Assembly (NCBI GenBank): GCA_963204905.1
Contig: CAUJJN010000032.1
Span: 1-32,544, forward strand
DNA length: 32,544 nt
Origin: Pseudomonadota bacterium
GTDB taxonomy: Bacteria > Pseudomonadota > Alphaproteobacteria > Rhizobiales > Xanthobacteraceae
Reading direction: 5' to 3'
Below, in pieces: positions 24,776 through 32,076 of this stretch. Made by a program: the position numbers and the translations under genes. The notes under the pieces were generated by a model. The model was given only the letters and a program-made list of their open reading frames with translations. It did not search any database and was not told where the DNA came from. The first letter of the stretch is position 1. Each line of letters opens with the position of its first letter.

Positions 24776-27073
24776 ATGTGCGCCGGTTTTCGAGGGGCCT
24801 ATCGCCTGCCGGCCATTTTTTTGCTCGTTGTTTTGTCTGTTGGAGCGGCTTTTATCGGGGCGCCCGTTGCGAATGCCGGAGGGTCCCCGTCTCCCGTTTG
24901 GGACTTCGAACTTGGGGTGATCGCGGACCACTTGTTTGACCGCGATGGCCGGTTGTCCATCGACGATGTGGCGTCGCCGTCGTTGGCCGCGCCTTTCGTT
25001 CCCGCCAATGGACGGCCGGCTAACTATGGTCCTCCGCCCAGCACGAGCGCGGTGCTCTGGCTACGTATCGCCGTGCCGGCGTTGCCGTCGACCGGAGAGA
25101 ACGACTGGATTCTGTCGCTCAAGGAAGTGAGGATACAGACGCTGGAGTTGTTCGTTCCGGATGGCGCCGGATGGCGAAGACTGGCGTGGGACAGCGTCGC
25201 CAGCGCCGGCTCCCCGTCGGTTTCGATCCGCTATCCGGTTATCTCCGTCGCGCAGAAGGAAATTTCCGGAAAAACCGTCTATCTGCGGATAAGCAGCAGA
25301 TCGTCACTGCGCGCCACGGTGAGGCTGCAGGGCGACCTCGCGTTTGCAAGCAGCTACGGCACCGATAACTTCTTGTTCGGGATTTCGTCGGGAATTTTGA
25401 CGATGCTGGTGCTTTACCTGCTGGCGAACGGCGTTGCCACATCGGACCGGACCATTCTGCTTCTGTCGGCTTTCGCGGCAACGTATCTGATCTACATCCT
25501 GTCTCATCAGGCTTTCCTCGAAACGCACATCGTTCCGGGGTCGCTGTTCGCATCGCGAATCTTGTCGATCCTGTCCAGCAATCTGATTTTCGGCTGGTGG
25601 TTGCTGTTCTGCGATTCCTATCTGCGAGTAGGTGAACATCGGCGGTTGCTTTCAAAAGCGGTCCGCATCGTTGCCGGGTTCTGCATCCTGTTCGCGATGG
25701 CAGCGGCGGTTGGGGTATTCGTGGATGCGCGGATTCTTCGACGCCTGACGCCGGTTGTTGGCATATCGGCGCTGGTGCTGGGTGTAATCGTTGCCCTGAC
25801 GATGGTGCGGTATGAGTCTCGCCGCGTTTTGCTGTTCCTGTTGTGCTGGTCGCTCGGATTGGCTGCCGGTGTGCTGCGGATGGCACATGACATCATTCCC
25901 GCGCTGGGCGCCAACCCCTACGCACTCAACGCAACATATCTCGCGACGTGTCTCTGTTTCGTCATTTTCGGAATCGTCACCTCGATCGAAATCCAGCAAC
26001 GTGAACGAGGCTTGAGGATTGCTTTGGAAGCCACCACGGACCGCTTGCGGGATTTTGCGCGAAGCGCGTCCGACAGCTTTTGGGAAAGTGACGGTTGCGG
26101 TCAGGTAACCTTCGCAACGGGGCCTGCGGCGGCCCTCTCGGGGCTGCGATCCGGTGTGCTGTTGAACGATGTTCTTCTGGCCGGCGGCATCGACTCGCCG
26201 GGCAATGCAGGAAAGGAGGCGGGCGGTCCGCAACCGCTGCGTCATCTTCTATCGCTTCGGGGGAGTGTCGACGGTGAGACGAACTATATCGAATTGCGTG
26301 GCGCTCCACGGATGGATACCGATGGCGTGTTTCTCGGCTATCGCGGCGTCGCTTCGGACACCACGGCGGATGTGATCGAGCGGCGACGGCAGGTGCAGCA
26401 GCAAAGGCTCGCTGCGGTCGGGCAACTCGCAGGCGGAGTGGCGCACGAGATCAACAATCTGTTGCATCCGATCATCAATCTGACCAAGCGGGCCGCAGAG
26501 CAACTCGACCGTTCCGATGAAAAACGACACTGGCTGGATGTCGTGGTGGATTCCGGGCGCCGCGCCGCCGAGATTGTCGCGGCGCTTCTGACCAGCGTGA
26601 GAATAAAAGACGAGTTGGTGGCTACTGCGCCGCTCGTTGAGGGCATTCGACGGGCGCTTGATACGGTTCGAAGCGTGGTTCCGCAGGGCGTAACTCTCGA
26701 ATGGCGCGACAGTGAGATAGCGGGACCGGTGCTGTCTGTGCACGAGGTTTTTCAGGTGGTTGCCAACCTGGTCGCCAACGCGGTGTTTGCCACCAAGGGC
26801 GGTGGACGCATCGCGGTGGAGATCGGCCGGCCGCGCGGCCCGGCGTTCGAACGGTTCGCGGTTTGCCTGGCGGTGTTCGATGACGGGGAAGGCATGAGCG
26901 AAGACGTCTTGCGCCGGGCGCTCGATCCGTTTTTCACGACGCGCCATGGCAGCGGAGGTACGGGCCTTGGTCTTTATGTCGTTCATGAGGTGGTGCGCAA
27001 ATGGGGCGCGCTGCTCGATATTCAATCGACGCCCGGCAAGGGCACGCGAGTTGCGATCTATTTCGCAGAATGA
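24776..27073 (+). CDS. Sensor histidine kinase with 7TM-DISM-type receptor and PAS-like region
   Basis: Inner-membrane sensor kinase of 765 residues. It has a signal peptide (FLLVVLSVGAAFIG, cleavage after VANA), a periplasmic beta-rich domain of about 150 residues (7TMR-DISMED2-like, with LWLRIAVPALP), and seven hydrophobic helices (about 190-400). A PAS-like region follows (SDSFWESDGCGQVTFATGPAAAL). The kinase core has the H-box AVGQLAGGVAHEINNLLHP (phospho-His about 557), N-box NLVANAVFA (about 668), FDDGEGM (about 702) and GTGLGL. All catalytic residues look intact. The ATG at 24776 has GAAGGA at good distance; the frame is open to a GTG at 24698, inside the operator-like palindrome. The kinase stop overlaps the start of the response regulator gene (ATGA). 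Confidence 0.92.
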   Translation: MCAGFRGAYRLPAIFLLVVLSVGAAFIGAPVANAGGSPSPVWDFELGVIADHLFDRDGRLSIDDVASPSLAAPFVPANGRPANYGPPPSTSAVLWLRIAVPALPSTGENDWILSLKEVRIQTLELFVPDGAGWRRLAWDSVASAGSPSVSIRYPVISVAQKEISGKTVYLRISSRSSLRATVRLQGDLAFASSYGTDNFLFGISSGILTMLVLYLLANGVATSDRTILLLSAFAATYLIYILSHQAFLETHIVPGSLFASRILSILSSNLIFGWWLLFCDSYLRVGEHRRLLSKAVRIVAGFCILFAMAAAVGVFVDARILRRLTPVVGISALVLGVIVALTMVRYESRRVLLFLLCWSLGLAAGVLRMAHDIIPALGANPYALNATYLATCLCFVIFGIVTSIEIQQRERGLRIALEATTDRLRDFARSASDSFWESDGCGQVTFATGPAAALSGLRSGVLLNDVLLAGGIDSPGNAGKEAGGPQPLRHLLSLRGSVDGETNYIELRGAPRMDTDGVFLGYRGVASDTTADVIERRRQVQQQRLAAVGQLAGGVAHEINNLLHPIINLTKRAAEQLDRSDEKRHWLDVVVDSGRRAAEIVAALLTSVRIKDELVATAPLVEGIRRALDTVRSVVPQGVTLEWRDSEIAGPVLSVHEVFQVVANLVANAVFATKGGGRIAVEIGRPRGPAFERFAVCLAVFDDGEGMSEDVLRRALDPFFTTRHGSGGTGLGLYVVHEVVRKWGALLDIQSTPGKGTRVAIYFAE

Positions 27074-27466
27074 GGGCGCCAATGAACATTCTGGTCGTTG
27101 ACGATGTTGAGGCGATGCGTGAGTCGCTTGGAGCGGCCTTGTCCGCGGACGACCACGAGGTATCGTTCGCCAAGGATGGAAACGAGGCGCTTGAGCGCCT
27201 GTTGAGCGAGACATTTGATGCGGTGGTCACCGACCTCTGGATGCCGGGTCTTGACGGTTTGGGCCTTATCAAGAATTCGTGAGGCGCAGCCTGATCTGCG
27301 GGTGTTCGCCATCACCGGTGGTGGTCCGAGAATGACCCTGGAGGCGGCGACATCGATCGCGGAGGTATGGGGCGCGGAGAAAGTTTTTCTCAAGCCGTTC
27401 GATGAAAGCGTGCTGCTCGACGCGCTGCGCAATCATCGGGAGGTCAGGGCGGAAGGCGCCGGGTGA
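27070..27466 (+). pseudogene. Single-domain (CheY-like) response regulator, frameshifted
   Basis: Receiver domain without output domain, cognate to the kinase by its ATGA overlap. The first piece (27070-27282) has the acidic pair in ILVVDDVE and the phosphorylation site in VVTDLWMPGLDG (about D55), then stops at KNS. The continuation is in the +1 frame from about 27276 to 27466: IREAQPDLRVFAITGGGPRM with the conserved Thr, and KVFLKPFDES with the conserved Lys. A one-base insertion or two-base deletion near 27270-27277 (CAAGAATTCG) explains the break. Every active-site residue is kept across both frames, so the lesion is recent, a sequencing error, or less likely a recoding site. Confidence 0.85.
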
Positions 27467-27569
27467 GGAGCCGAGTATCCGTGAAGGTGTAACTCCCCAC
27501 CTCCTGGCCGGTCGAAGGCAGCGCGGTCAGCGTTTGAACCCGACCGAAGGATGATCGGGTCGCGTGACA

Positions 27570-28025
27570 TCAGCCGTTCTGATGGTCGTCTTCGCGCTGC
27601 GCCTGTACCGCGGCAATGATTGTCTCGCAGGCGATGGCGAGACTTTCCACCTGATGCGGCGGCATCACTTCGATCGCGTGCGCCACCACCAGCAGCGGAT
27701 CGGCCGCGAGCAGGGCGCGTCCCATTTTGGTGACTTCGACGCTTTCCGAGCGGCCGCGTCCGGCCGACCCCGCCTTCTGCAACAGGCCTTTCTCGATCAG
27801 CGTGCGAACTGTGCGCGATACGGGGCCGAAGGCCAGCCCCTGAAAGCGGGCGAGGCCGACCGCGGTGTTATGCGGCGGAACGGCGTCGCGAAAATATCTC
27901 AGCGCACTCCACTGCGCCGGAAACAATCCGCCATTGTGGCCGATCGAGTGCATCGCCCGGGCAACCTGTTCGAGAAGGCGAGCCACAGGCGCTGCCGCCG
28001 GCCGTTTGGGTTTATCTGCGACCAT
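27570..28025 (-). CDS. MarR-type winged-helix transcriptional regulator
   Basis: Cytoplasmic DNA-binding protein of 151 residues, normal MarR size. Recognisable parts are PAQWSALRYFRD (helix 2-3), the recognition region FGPVSRTVRTLIEKGLLQKAG, and a wing with GRGRSESVEVTKMGRALLA. The ATG at 28025 is preferred over a TTG at 28067. The frame contains no Cys at an OhrR-like position, so a thiol-redox mechanism is not indicated. The gene is divergent from the exported-protein genes. A 19-bp palindrome lies about 105 bases upstream of its start and recurs before two other genes, so this protein is the obvious candidate to bind it. Confidence 0.9.
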   Translation of the reverse strand: MVADKPKRPAAAPVARLLEQVARAMHSIGHNGGLFPAQWSALRYFRDAVPPHNTAVGLARFQGLAFGPVSRTVRTLIEKGLLQKAGSAGRGRSESVEVTKMGRALLAADPLLVVAHAIEVMPPHQVESLAIACETIIAAVQAQREDDHQNG

Positions 28026-28129
28026 TTCGGATTGCCTACTGCGGGAGGGGGCGACCGTCCAGTTCAACCGGCGCCGTATGCACAGTGGATGACGCCCGGG
28101 ACGGTTTCGTCGATCGAAGAAAAGGCTTG

Positions 28130-28148
28130 AATAGCTCAGTGAGCTATT
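28130..28148. promoter_or_regulatory. Operator-like palindrome B, between marR-like gene and exported-protein gene
   Basis: Perfect 19-bp palindrome AATAGCTCA-G-TGAGCTATT, overlapping an AT-rich TATTATAGG that could be the -10 region of the exported-protein gene. Its place in the divergent region of a marR-type gene is the usual position of a MarR autoregulatory operator. Confidence 0.75.
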
Positions 28149-28184
28149 ATAGGCTTTGGCTCATTCAATCAAAGGAGGCATTGG

Positions 28185-28445
28185 ATGAAGCATATTGTTT
28201 TGACCGCCATTATTGCGGGATGCGTGGGTCTGGTGGCGGGCCCGGCGAGTGCCCAGAACCGTGCGCCGCTGAAGCCGGTGACGACCTTGACCAACAAGCC
28301 GGCCGTCGGCGGCGCCAAGCTGACCCCGAACGTGAGGCCCGGTGTTTCGGCCAATATCAAGCCCAACGTGGGTGGCGGTCGCCTGATTGCCAATGACGGC
28401 GCCGGAGTCCTCGCCGGTGGCGCCGGTAATTTCCGCGGGCGTTGA
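28185..28445 (+). CDS. Small exported Gly/Pro-rich protein of unknown function
   Basis: An 86-residue protein with an excellent ribosome site (AAAGGAGG seven bases before ATG). The signal peptide is MKHIVLTAIIAGCVGLVAG, with cleavage after ASA-Q. The mature part of about 61 residues is basic, without Cys, and rich in Gly, Pro, Asn and Ala. It has loosely repeated KP..GG units (NKPAVGGAKLTPN, IKPNVGGGRLI) and ends in LIANDGAGVLAGGAGNFRG. Low-complexity repeats of the IANDGAG/GGAGN type occur in exported proteins of rhizobia. It should be periplasmic or secreted. No enzyme motif is visible. It is the first gene after palindrome B. Confidence 0.82.
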   Translation: MKHIVLTAIIAGCVGLVAGPASAQNRAPLKPVTTLTNKPAVGGAKLTPNVRPGVSANIKPNVGGGRLIANDGAGVLAGGAGNFRGR

Positions 28446-28559
28446 AGCTATCGGCCGGGGCTCCTGCTCTTGGTGTCCCGGCTGGCGCGGTTTTCCGTGC
28501 CTGCTTGCGGGCGAAGCCATTTCAGAAACGCCTTCACGCCGCGAGATAGTTATTAAAGA

Positions 28560-28568
28560 CTCAGTGAG
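28560..28568. promoter_or_regulatory. Operator-like palindrome C, upstream of outer-membrane protein gene
   Basis: CTCAGTGAG in the context AAAGACTCAGTGAGCCAT, followed by AAAATAGG. Site B has the same core followed by a similarly placed TTATAGG, so similarity extends beyond the palindrome. It lies 21 bases before the GTG start of the outer-membrane protein gene. The flanks are less symmetrical than in A and B, suggesting weaker binding. Confidence 0.55.
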
Positions 28569-28589
28569 CCATAAAATAGGGCGCGTTCG

Positions 28590-29867
28590 GTGAAATATCT
28601 TCCATTATGGGCCTGTGCGTTCTGTGCCTCGGCCGCCTTGCATATTCCTGCATATGCCGCTGACGCCGTCGTCAAGGCGGCTCAGGCGTCTGCGGTTCAG
28701 TCGGCGTGGACCTCCGTTTTCGATATCGAGACCCGCTATATTTCCTGGGAAGGCACGCGTGGATCGCCGACCGGGTACACCGCCGGATCACCGGGGCGCG
28801 GTTCGCAGTTCTATTCGCCGTTCGCCCTCCAGGTTACAGGACAGCCCAATACCGACATCAAAGTCGAGTTCACCGCGCGGGGCGGTTGGGTGGATGCGCG
28901 CCAGTCGTCCGCCGGCGGATTGACAGGATCGTTGCAGACGACGACCGACACGACGCTGTCCGGCACCGTCACGTATCTCGCGCTTCCCGGTGTCCAGCCG
29001 TTCTTCTCCCTGAATACCAATCTGCCGACGGGCAACCGCGTTCTTGGTCCCTCCCAGGTCGCGGCGCGAATGGACCCCGATCTTGTCGAGGTTGCGGGCT
29101 ACGGTGAGGGATTCAATATCGGCCCCACCTTCGGCGCCAATGTGGGACTCGGCGAGAACACGCTGATGACCCTGAGCATGGGCTATACCCATCGTGGCCA
29201 GTTTGACCGTGATAGCGTGATCGGCGTTGGCTTTCCGGAGAGCCGGATGCAGCCGGGCGATGCGACATCGTTCAACGCTCAGTTGACGCACCAGGCCGGA
29301 TCCTGGACGTTGGTGGGGGGCGCAACCTACATCTGGAATGGCGCGTCGCGCCTTGACGGCGTCTTCATGACTCAACCGGGCGCGTTGTTCAGCCTCAACG
29401 GCTCTGCTGCCTATGCGTGGAATGCCCAGCATCGCTCGACTCTGGCTGCCTCATGGTCGACGCAACAGGTGAACCTGACGTTCGATCCGAACCTCCCCGG
29501 AAACGTGCTCGAACCGTTGAATTCCAACAGCGATACGGCGCGCCTCGCCTTCGATCATGGCTATCAGATCAATGATACGTGGACCTTGAGCGGAAACGCG
29601 AGTTGGTTCCGACGTAATGCCAATGCGTATCGTGCAACCGACGGCGCATTCACGCCCGCCAAGACGAAATGGTCGGTCGGGGGATCGCTAAAGGCGCAGG
29701 TCGCCCGAAATGTCAGCGTCACGCTGAAGGGCGAGCGTTTCTGGGTCCATGAACACGACAAGCCCGACGTCATCATTCCGGGATTTGGCGCGATCCCCGA
29801 TACCGGGATTCCCAGGTTGAATTACACAGGCTGGATCATCGCGCTCGGCGGCACCGTCGCATTCTGA
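28590..29867 (+). CDS. Predicted outer-membrane beta-barrel protein
   Basis: A 425-residue exported protein. The N-terminal signal is hydrophobic (LWACAFCASAALHIPAYA-AD). The rest alternates polar and hydrophobic residues in short strands, with many Gly, Thr, Asn, Ser and aromatic residues, and ends in GGTVAF with a terminal Phe, the outer-membrane barrel signature. Strands such as NIGPTFGANVGLGENTLMTLSMGYTH and WTLSGNASWFRRNANAY are visible. It resembles loosely the porin or MetA-pathway-of-phenol-degradation class, but no family is certain. The only start that keeps the signal is GTG at 28590, with no clear ribosome site. If the AT-rich stretch at 28571-28579 is the -10 region, the message would be nearly leaderless. 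Confidence 0.8.
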   Translation: MKYLPLWACAFCASAALHIPAYAADAVVKAAQASAVQSAWTSVFDIETRYISWEGTRGSPTGYTAGSPGRGSQFYSPFALQVTGQPNTDIKVEFTARGGWVDARQSSAGGLTGSLQTTTDTTLSGTVTYLALPGVQPFFSLNTNLPTGNRVLGPSQVAARMDPDLVEVAGYGEGFNIGPTFGANVGLGENTLMTLSMGYTHRGQFDRDSVIGVGFPESRMQPGDATSFNAQLTHQAGSWTLVGGATYIWNGASRLDGVFMTQPGALFSLNGSAAYAWNAQHRSTLAASWSTQQVNLTFDPNLPGNVLEPLNSNSDTARLAFDHGYQINDTWTLSGNASWFRRNANAYRATDGAFTPAKTKWSVGGSLKAQVARNVSVTLKGERFWVHEHDKPDVIIPGFGAIPDTGIPRLNYTGWIIALGGTVAF

Positions 29868-29879
29868 AAGAGGTCATCG

Positions 29880-30161
29880 ATGTTTTCCGCTGCTCTTCGT
29901 CCCGTTCTGCTGGTGCTCGCCCTGGGCGCAAGCGTCGATTGCGCCGCCGCCCAGAAACTTCATTGCCCGGAGGGTTACACGAAGCTGGATCGCTGCGTTA
30001 ATCCAGAGCTCGCGGCCACGGCGCGCAAGCAATCGATTATGCGAACGCAATCGCGCCTGTCGCAAACGGCGTTGCCGGTCCTTCCCAATGCCGATCCGGC
30101 ATTCCGCGATCCGACGCTCACGCAATTCCTGCGCCGGGAGATCAGCGTAACGCATCCGTAA
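29880..30161 (+). CDS. Small exported protein with two cysteines, unknown function
   Basis: A 93-residue protein starting 12 bases after the barrel gene, with AAAGAGG upstream. The signal peptide is LRPVLLVLALGASVDCAAA-Q. The mature part has two Cys in LHCPEGYTKLDRCVNP that could form a disulphide in the periplasm. The remaining about 50 residues are basic and helical-looking. It is probably co-transcribed with the barrel gene and may work with it. No family is recognised. Confidence 0.78.
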   Translation: MFSAALRPVLLVLALGASVDCAAAQKLHCPEGYTKLDRCVNPELAATARKQSIMRTQSRLSQTALPVLPNADPAFRDPTLTQFLRREISVTHP

Positions 30162-30549
30162 TCGTCGGGCGTTCGAAAGACGGTCGCCGCGGCTGTTCGC
30201 GTCCCCGGTTCGCAAGTTCGTGCTGCGTCAGTGAGTCGTCTCGCGCCGTCTGGCCGAGAATGCCGCATCTGTCGCAGCCGCGCCAGCGGTTGGCGGCCGC
30301 TGCTTCCGTGAATTCCTGTCCCGATATGCGGCCATGCGGAGATAGGTTGATTGCCTTGGCTGGTTCATTTCCGAGGCGGCAAATTCGTTATGGGGTTCTA
30401 TCCATAACCCAAGTTATCCTGGCGGTCCCGAAACACCGCCGCACCGCCTGCATTCACAACCAAATGGACATCACCAAGTGGACACCGTCGGCGAGGATAT
30501 GAATCCTTGTCGGGGAAGTGGTATGGTTGACATCGGGCCTTCGCGGCAT

Positions 30550-30573
30550 TTAATTGGTCAATCAACTAATTAA
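30550..30573. promoter_or_regulatory. AT-rich operator-like inverted repeat before the thiolase gene
   Basis: TTAATTGGT (30550-30558) and ACTAATTAA (30565-30573) form 9-bp arms with one mismatch around CAATCA, in a sharply AT-rich patch that continues as TCATTTAACTAA. Such a palindrome upstream of beta-oxidation genes fits a TetR- or GntR-type fatty-acid regulator site. The actual regulator is not in the window. Confidence 0.5.
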
Positions 30574-30612
30574 TCATTTAACTAAAGCCAGATACCGGAC
30601 CGGAGTGGAGAG

Positions 30613-30783
30613 ATGTGCTCGATGCCGGCCAGCCAGAAATATCTGAAGCCCAATCGATCGTGCGGGTCCGATGTCATTCGGGCGGCGAACCGCATGCGCG
30701 AGCGGTGCGGCTGGCCGCAACGATGGAATGTCGCGCTCCGGGCGGTCCGAACCCGGCCTTGCTCCGCTCCCGTCCAGCAATAA
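30613..30783 (+). CDS. Possible 56-residue leader ORF upstream of thiolase
   Basis: ATG at 30613 follows GGAGTGGAGAG, a good ribosome site, and the frame ends with TAA at 30781-30783, 22 bases before the thiolase start. The product (MCSMPASQKYLKPNRSCGSD and on) is basic and rich in Arg and Cys, with no known domain. It may be a leader peptide or a chance frame; only the ribosome site supports it. Confidence 0.25.
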   Translation: MCSMPASQKYLKPNRSCGSDVIRAANRMRERCGWPQRWNVALRAVRTRPCSAPVQQ

Positions 30784-30805
30784 CCTGCAACACGAAGGAA
30801 AACGC

Positions 30806-32056
30806 ATGTCTGACGCATACATCATCGACGCCGTTCGTACCCCGCGCGGCATCGGCAAGCCGGGCAAGGGCGCGCTGTCGCACCTGCATCCGCAGAACCT
30901 CGCCTCGACCGTGTTGAAGGCGATCAAGGACCGCAACCATCTCGACACCGCGACGGTGGATGACATCATCTGGTCGACCTCGACGCAGGAAGGCAAGCAG
31001 GGCGGCGATCTCGGCCGTATGTCGGCGCTTGCCGCCGGCTACGACATCAAGGCGAGCGGCACCACGCTCGACCGTTTCTGCGGCGGCGGCATTACCTCGG
31101 TGAACCTCGCCGCAGCGTCAGTGATGTCGGGCATGGAGGATTGCGTCATCGCCGGCGGCACCGAGATGATGAGCTATCAGCAGGCGCTGGCCGCCGAACG
31201 CGCGGCGGCCAAGATGGCGCCGCGCCTGATGGGCTCGGGCAACGAGCAGCTCGATGAAATTCACCCGCAGTCGCATCAGGGCGTCTGCGGTGACGCCATC
31301 GCCGCCAAGGAAGGCATCAGCCGTGAAGCCGTGGATACGCTGGCGCTGGTCAGCCAGCAGCGCGCCCAGAAGGCCATCGATGAAGGCCGTTTCGCCAAGT
31401 CGGTGATCCCGGTGCTCAATCCGGATGGCAGCGTCGCGCTCGATCGCGAGGAATTCCCGCGCCCGGAAACCACCGCCGAGGGTCTCGCGTCGCTGAAGCC
31501 GAGCTTCGAGCAACTCGCCGACTACGATATTGGCGGTGGCGTCACTTTCAAGAAGCAGATCCAGCGGCGCTATCCGGACCTGGAATGGAAGGGCGTGCAT
31601 CACGCCGGCAACAGCTCCGGCGTTGTCGACGGCGCGGCCGCCTTGCTCATCACCTCCAAGGAGTACGCCGAGAAGCACGGCCTCAAGCCACGCGCCCGCA
31701 TCGTCGCCTATGCCAATCAGGGTGACGATCCGACGCTGATGCTCAATGCGCCGGTGCCGGCAGCGAAGAAGGTGCTGGCGAAGGCTGGCCTCACCGCCAA
31801 GGACATCGACGTCTGGGAGATCAACGAGGCTTTCGCCGTGGTCGCCGAGAAGTTCATTCGCGATCTCAATCTCGATCGCGCGAAGGTCAATATCAACGGC
31901 GGCGCGATCGCGCTCGGCCACCCGATCGGCGCGACCGGCTCGATCCTGATCGGCACCGCGCTCGACGAGCTCGAACGCAGCGGCGGACGCTACGGCCTTG
32001 TCACCATGTGCGCCGCCGGCGGCATGGCTCCTGCCATCATCATCGAACGCATCTGA
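30806..32056 (+). CDS. Acetyl-CoA C-acyltransferase (thiolase)
   Basis: Complete thiolase of 416 residues with AAGGAAAA before the ATG. The acyl-accepting Cys is in [10 protein letters not shown] (about C92). The NEAF motif is intact in EINEAFAVV, the His is in [10 protein letters not shown], and the second catalytic Cys is in TMCAAGG (about C402). It cleaves 3-ketoacyl-CoA (beta-oxidation) or condenses acetyl-CoA; sequence alone does not decide. The next gene encodes an HSD10-like 3-hydroxyacyl-CoA dehydrogenase, which favours beta-oxidation. The frame stays open upstream to 30671, but the family N terminus is [14 protein letters not shown]. In contrast to the thiolase in the biotin operon, all four catalytic positions are conserved. 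Confidence 0.94.
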   Translation: MSDAYIIDAVRTPRGIGKPGKGALSHLHPQNLASTVLKAIKDRNHLDTATVDDIIWSTSTQEGKQGGDLGRMSALAAGYDIKASGTTLDRFCGGGITSVNLAAASVMSGMEDCVIAGGTEMMSYQQALAAERAAAKMAPRLMGSGNEQLDEIHPQSHQGVCGDAIAAKEGISREAVDTLALVSQQRAQKAIDEGRFAKSVIPVLNPDGSVALDREEFPRPETTAEGLASLKPSFEQLADYDIGGGVTFKKQIQRRYPDLEWKGVHHAGNSSGVVDGAAALLITSKEYAEKHGLKPRARIVAYANQGDDPTLMLNAPVPAAKKVLAKAGLTAKDIDVWEINEAFAVVAEKFIRDLNLDRAKVNINGGAIALGHPIGATGSILIGTALDELERSGGRYGLVTMCAAGGMAPAIIIERI

Positions 32057-32076
32057 ACGCAAAGGGATTTGACATC

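Larger units (their letters stand above)
30162..30805 (+). other. Intergenic region upstream of the thiolase operon
   Basis: About 640 bases. It contains an inverted repeat GTTATGG / CCATAAC (30387-30393 and 30402-30408), the AT-rich operator-like repeat at 30550-30573, and a 56-codon frame at 30613-30783 listed separately. An 80-codon frame at 30260-30502 has no ribosome site or domain and is not called. Confidence 0.5.

Noticed and set aside
27538..27560. ACCCGACC / GATCGGGT as a terminator between the response regulator and marR-type genes
   Set aside because: The 8-bp arms contain a mismatch and there is no T-run on either strand.
30224..30237. GCGTCAGTGAGTCG as a fourth copy of the CTCAGTGAG palindrome
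   Set aside because: The core has lost its symmetry, no AT-rich -10-like stretch follows, and no gene starts nearby.
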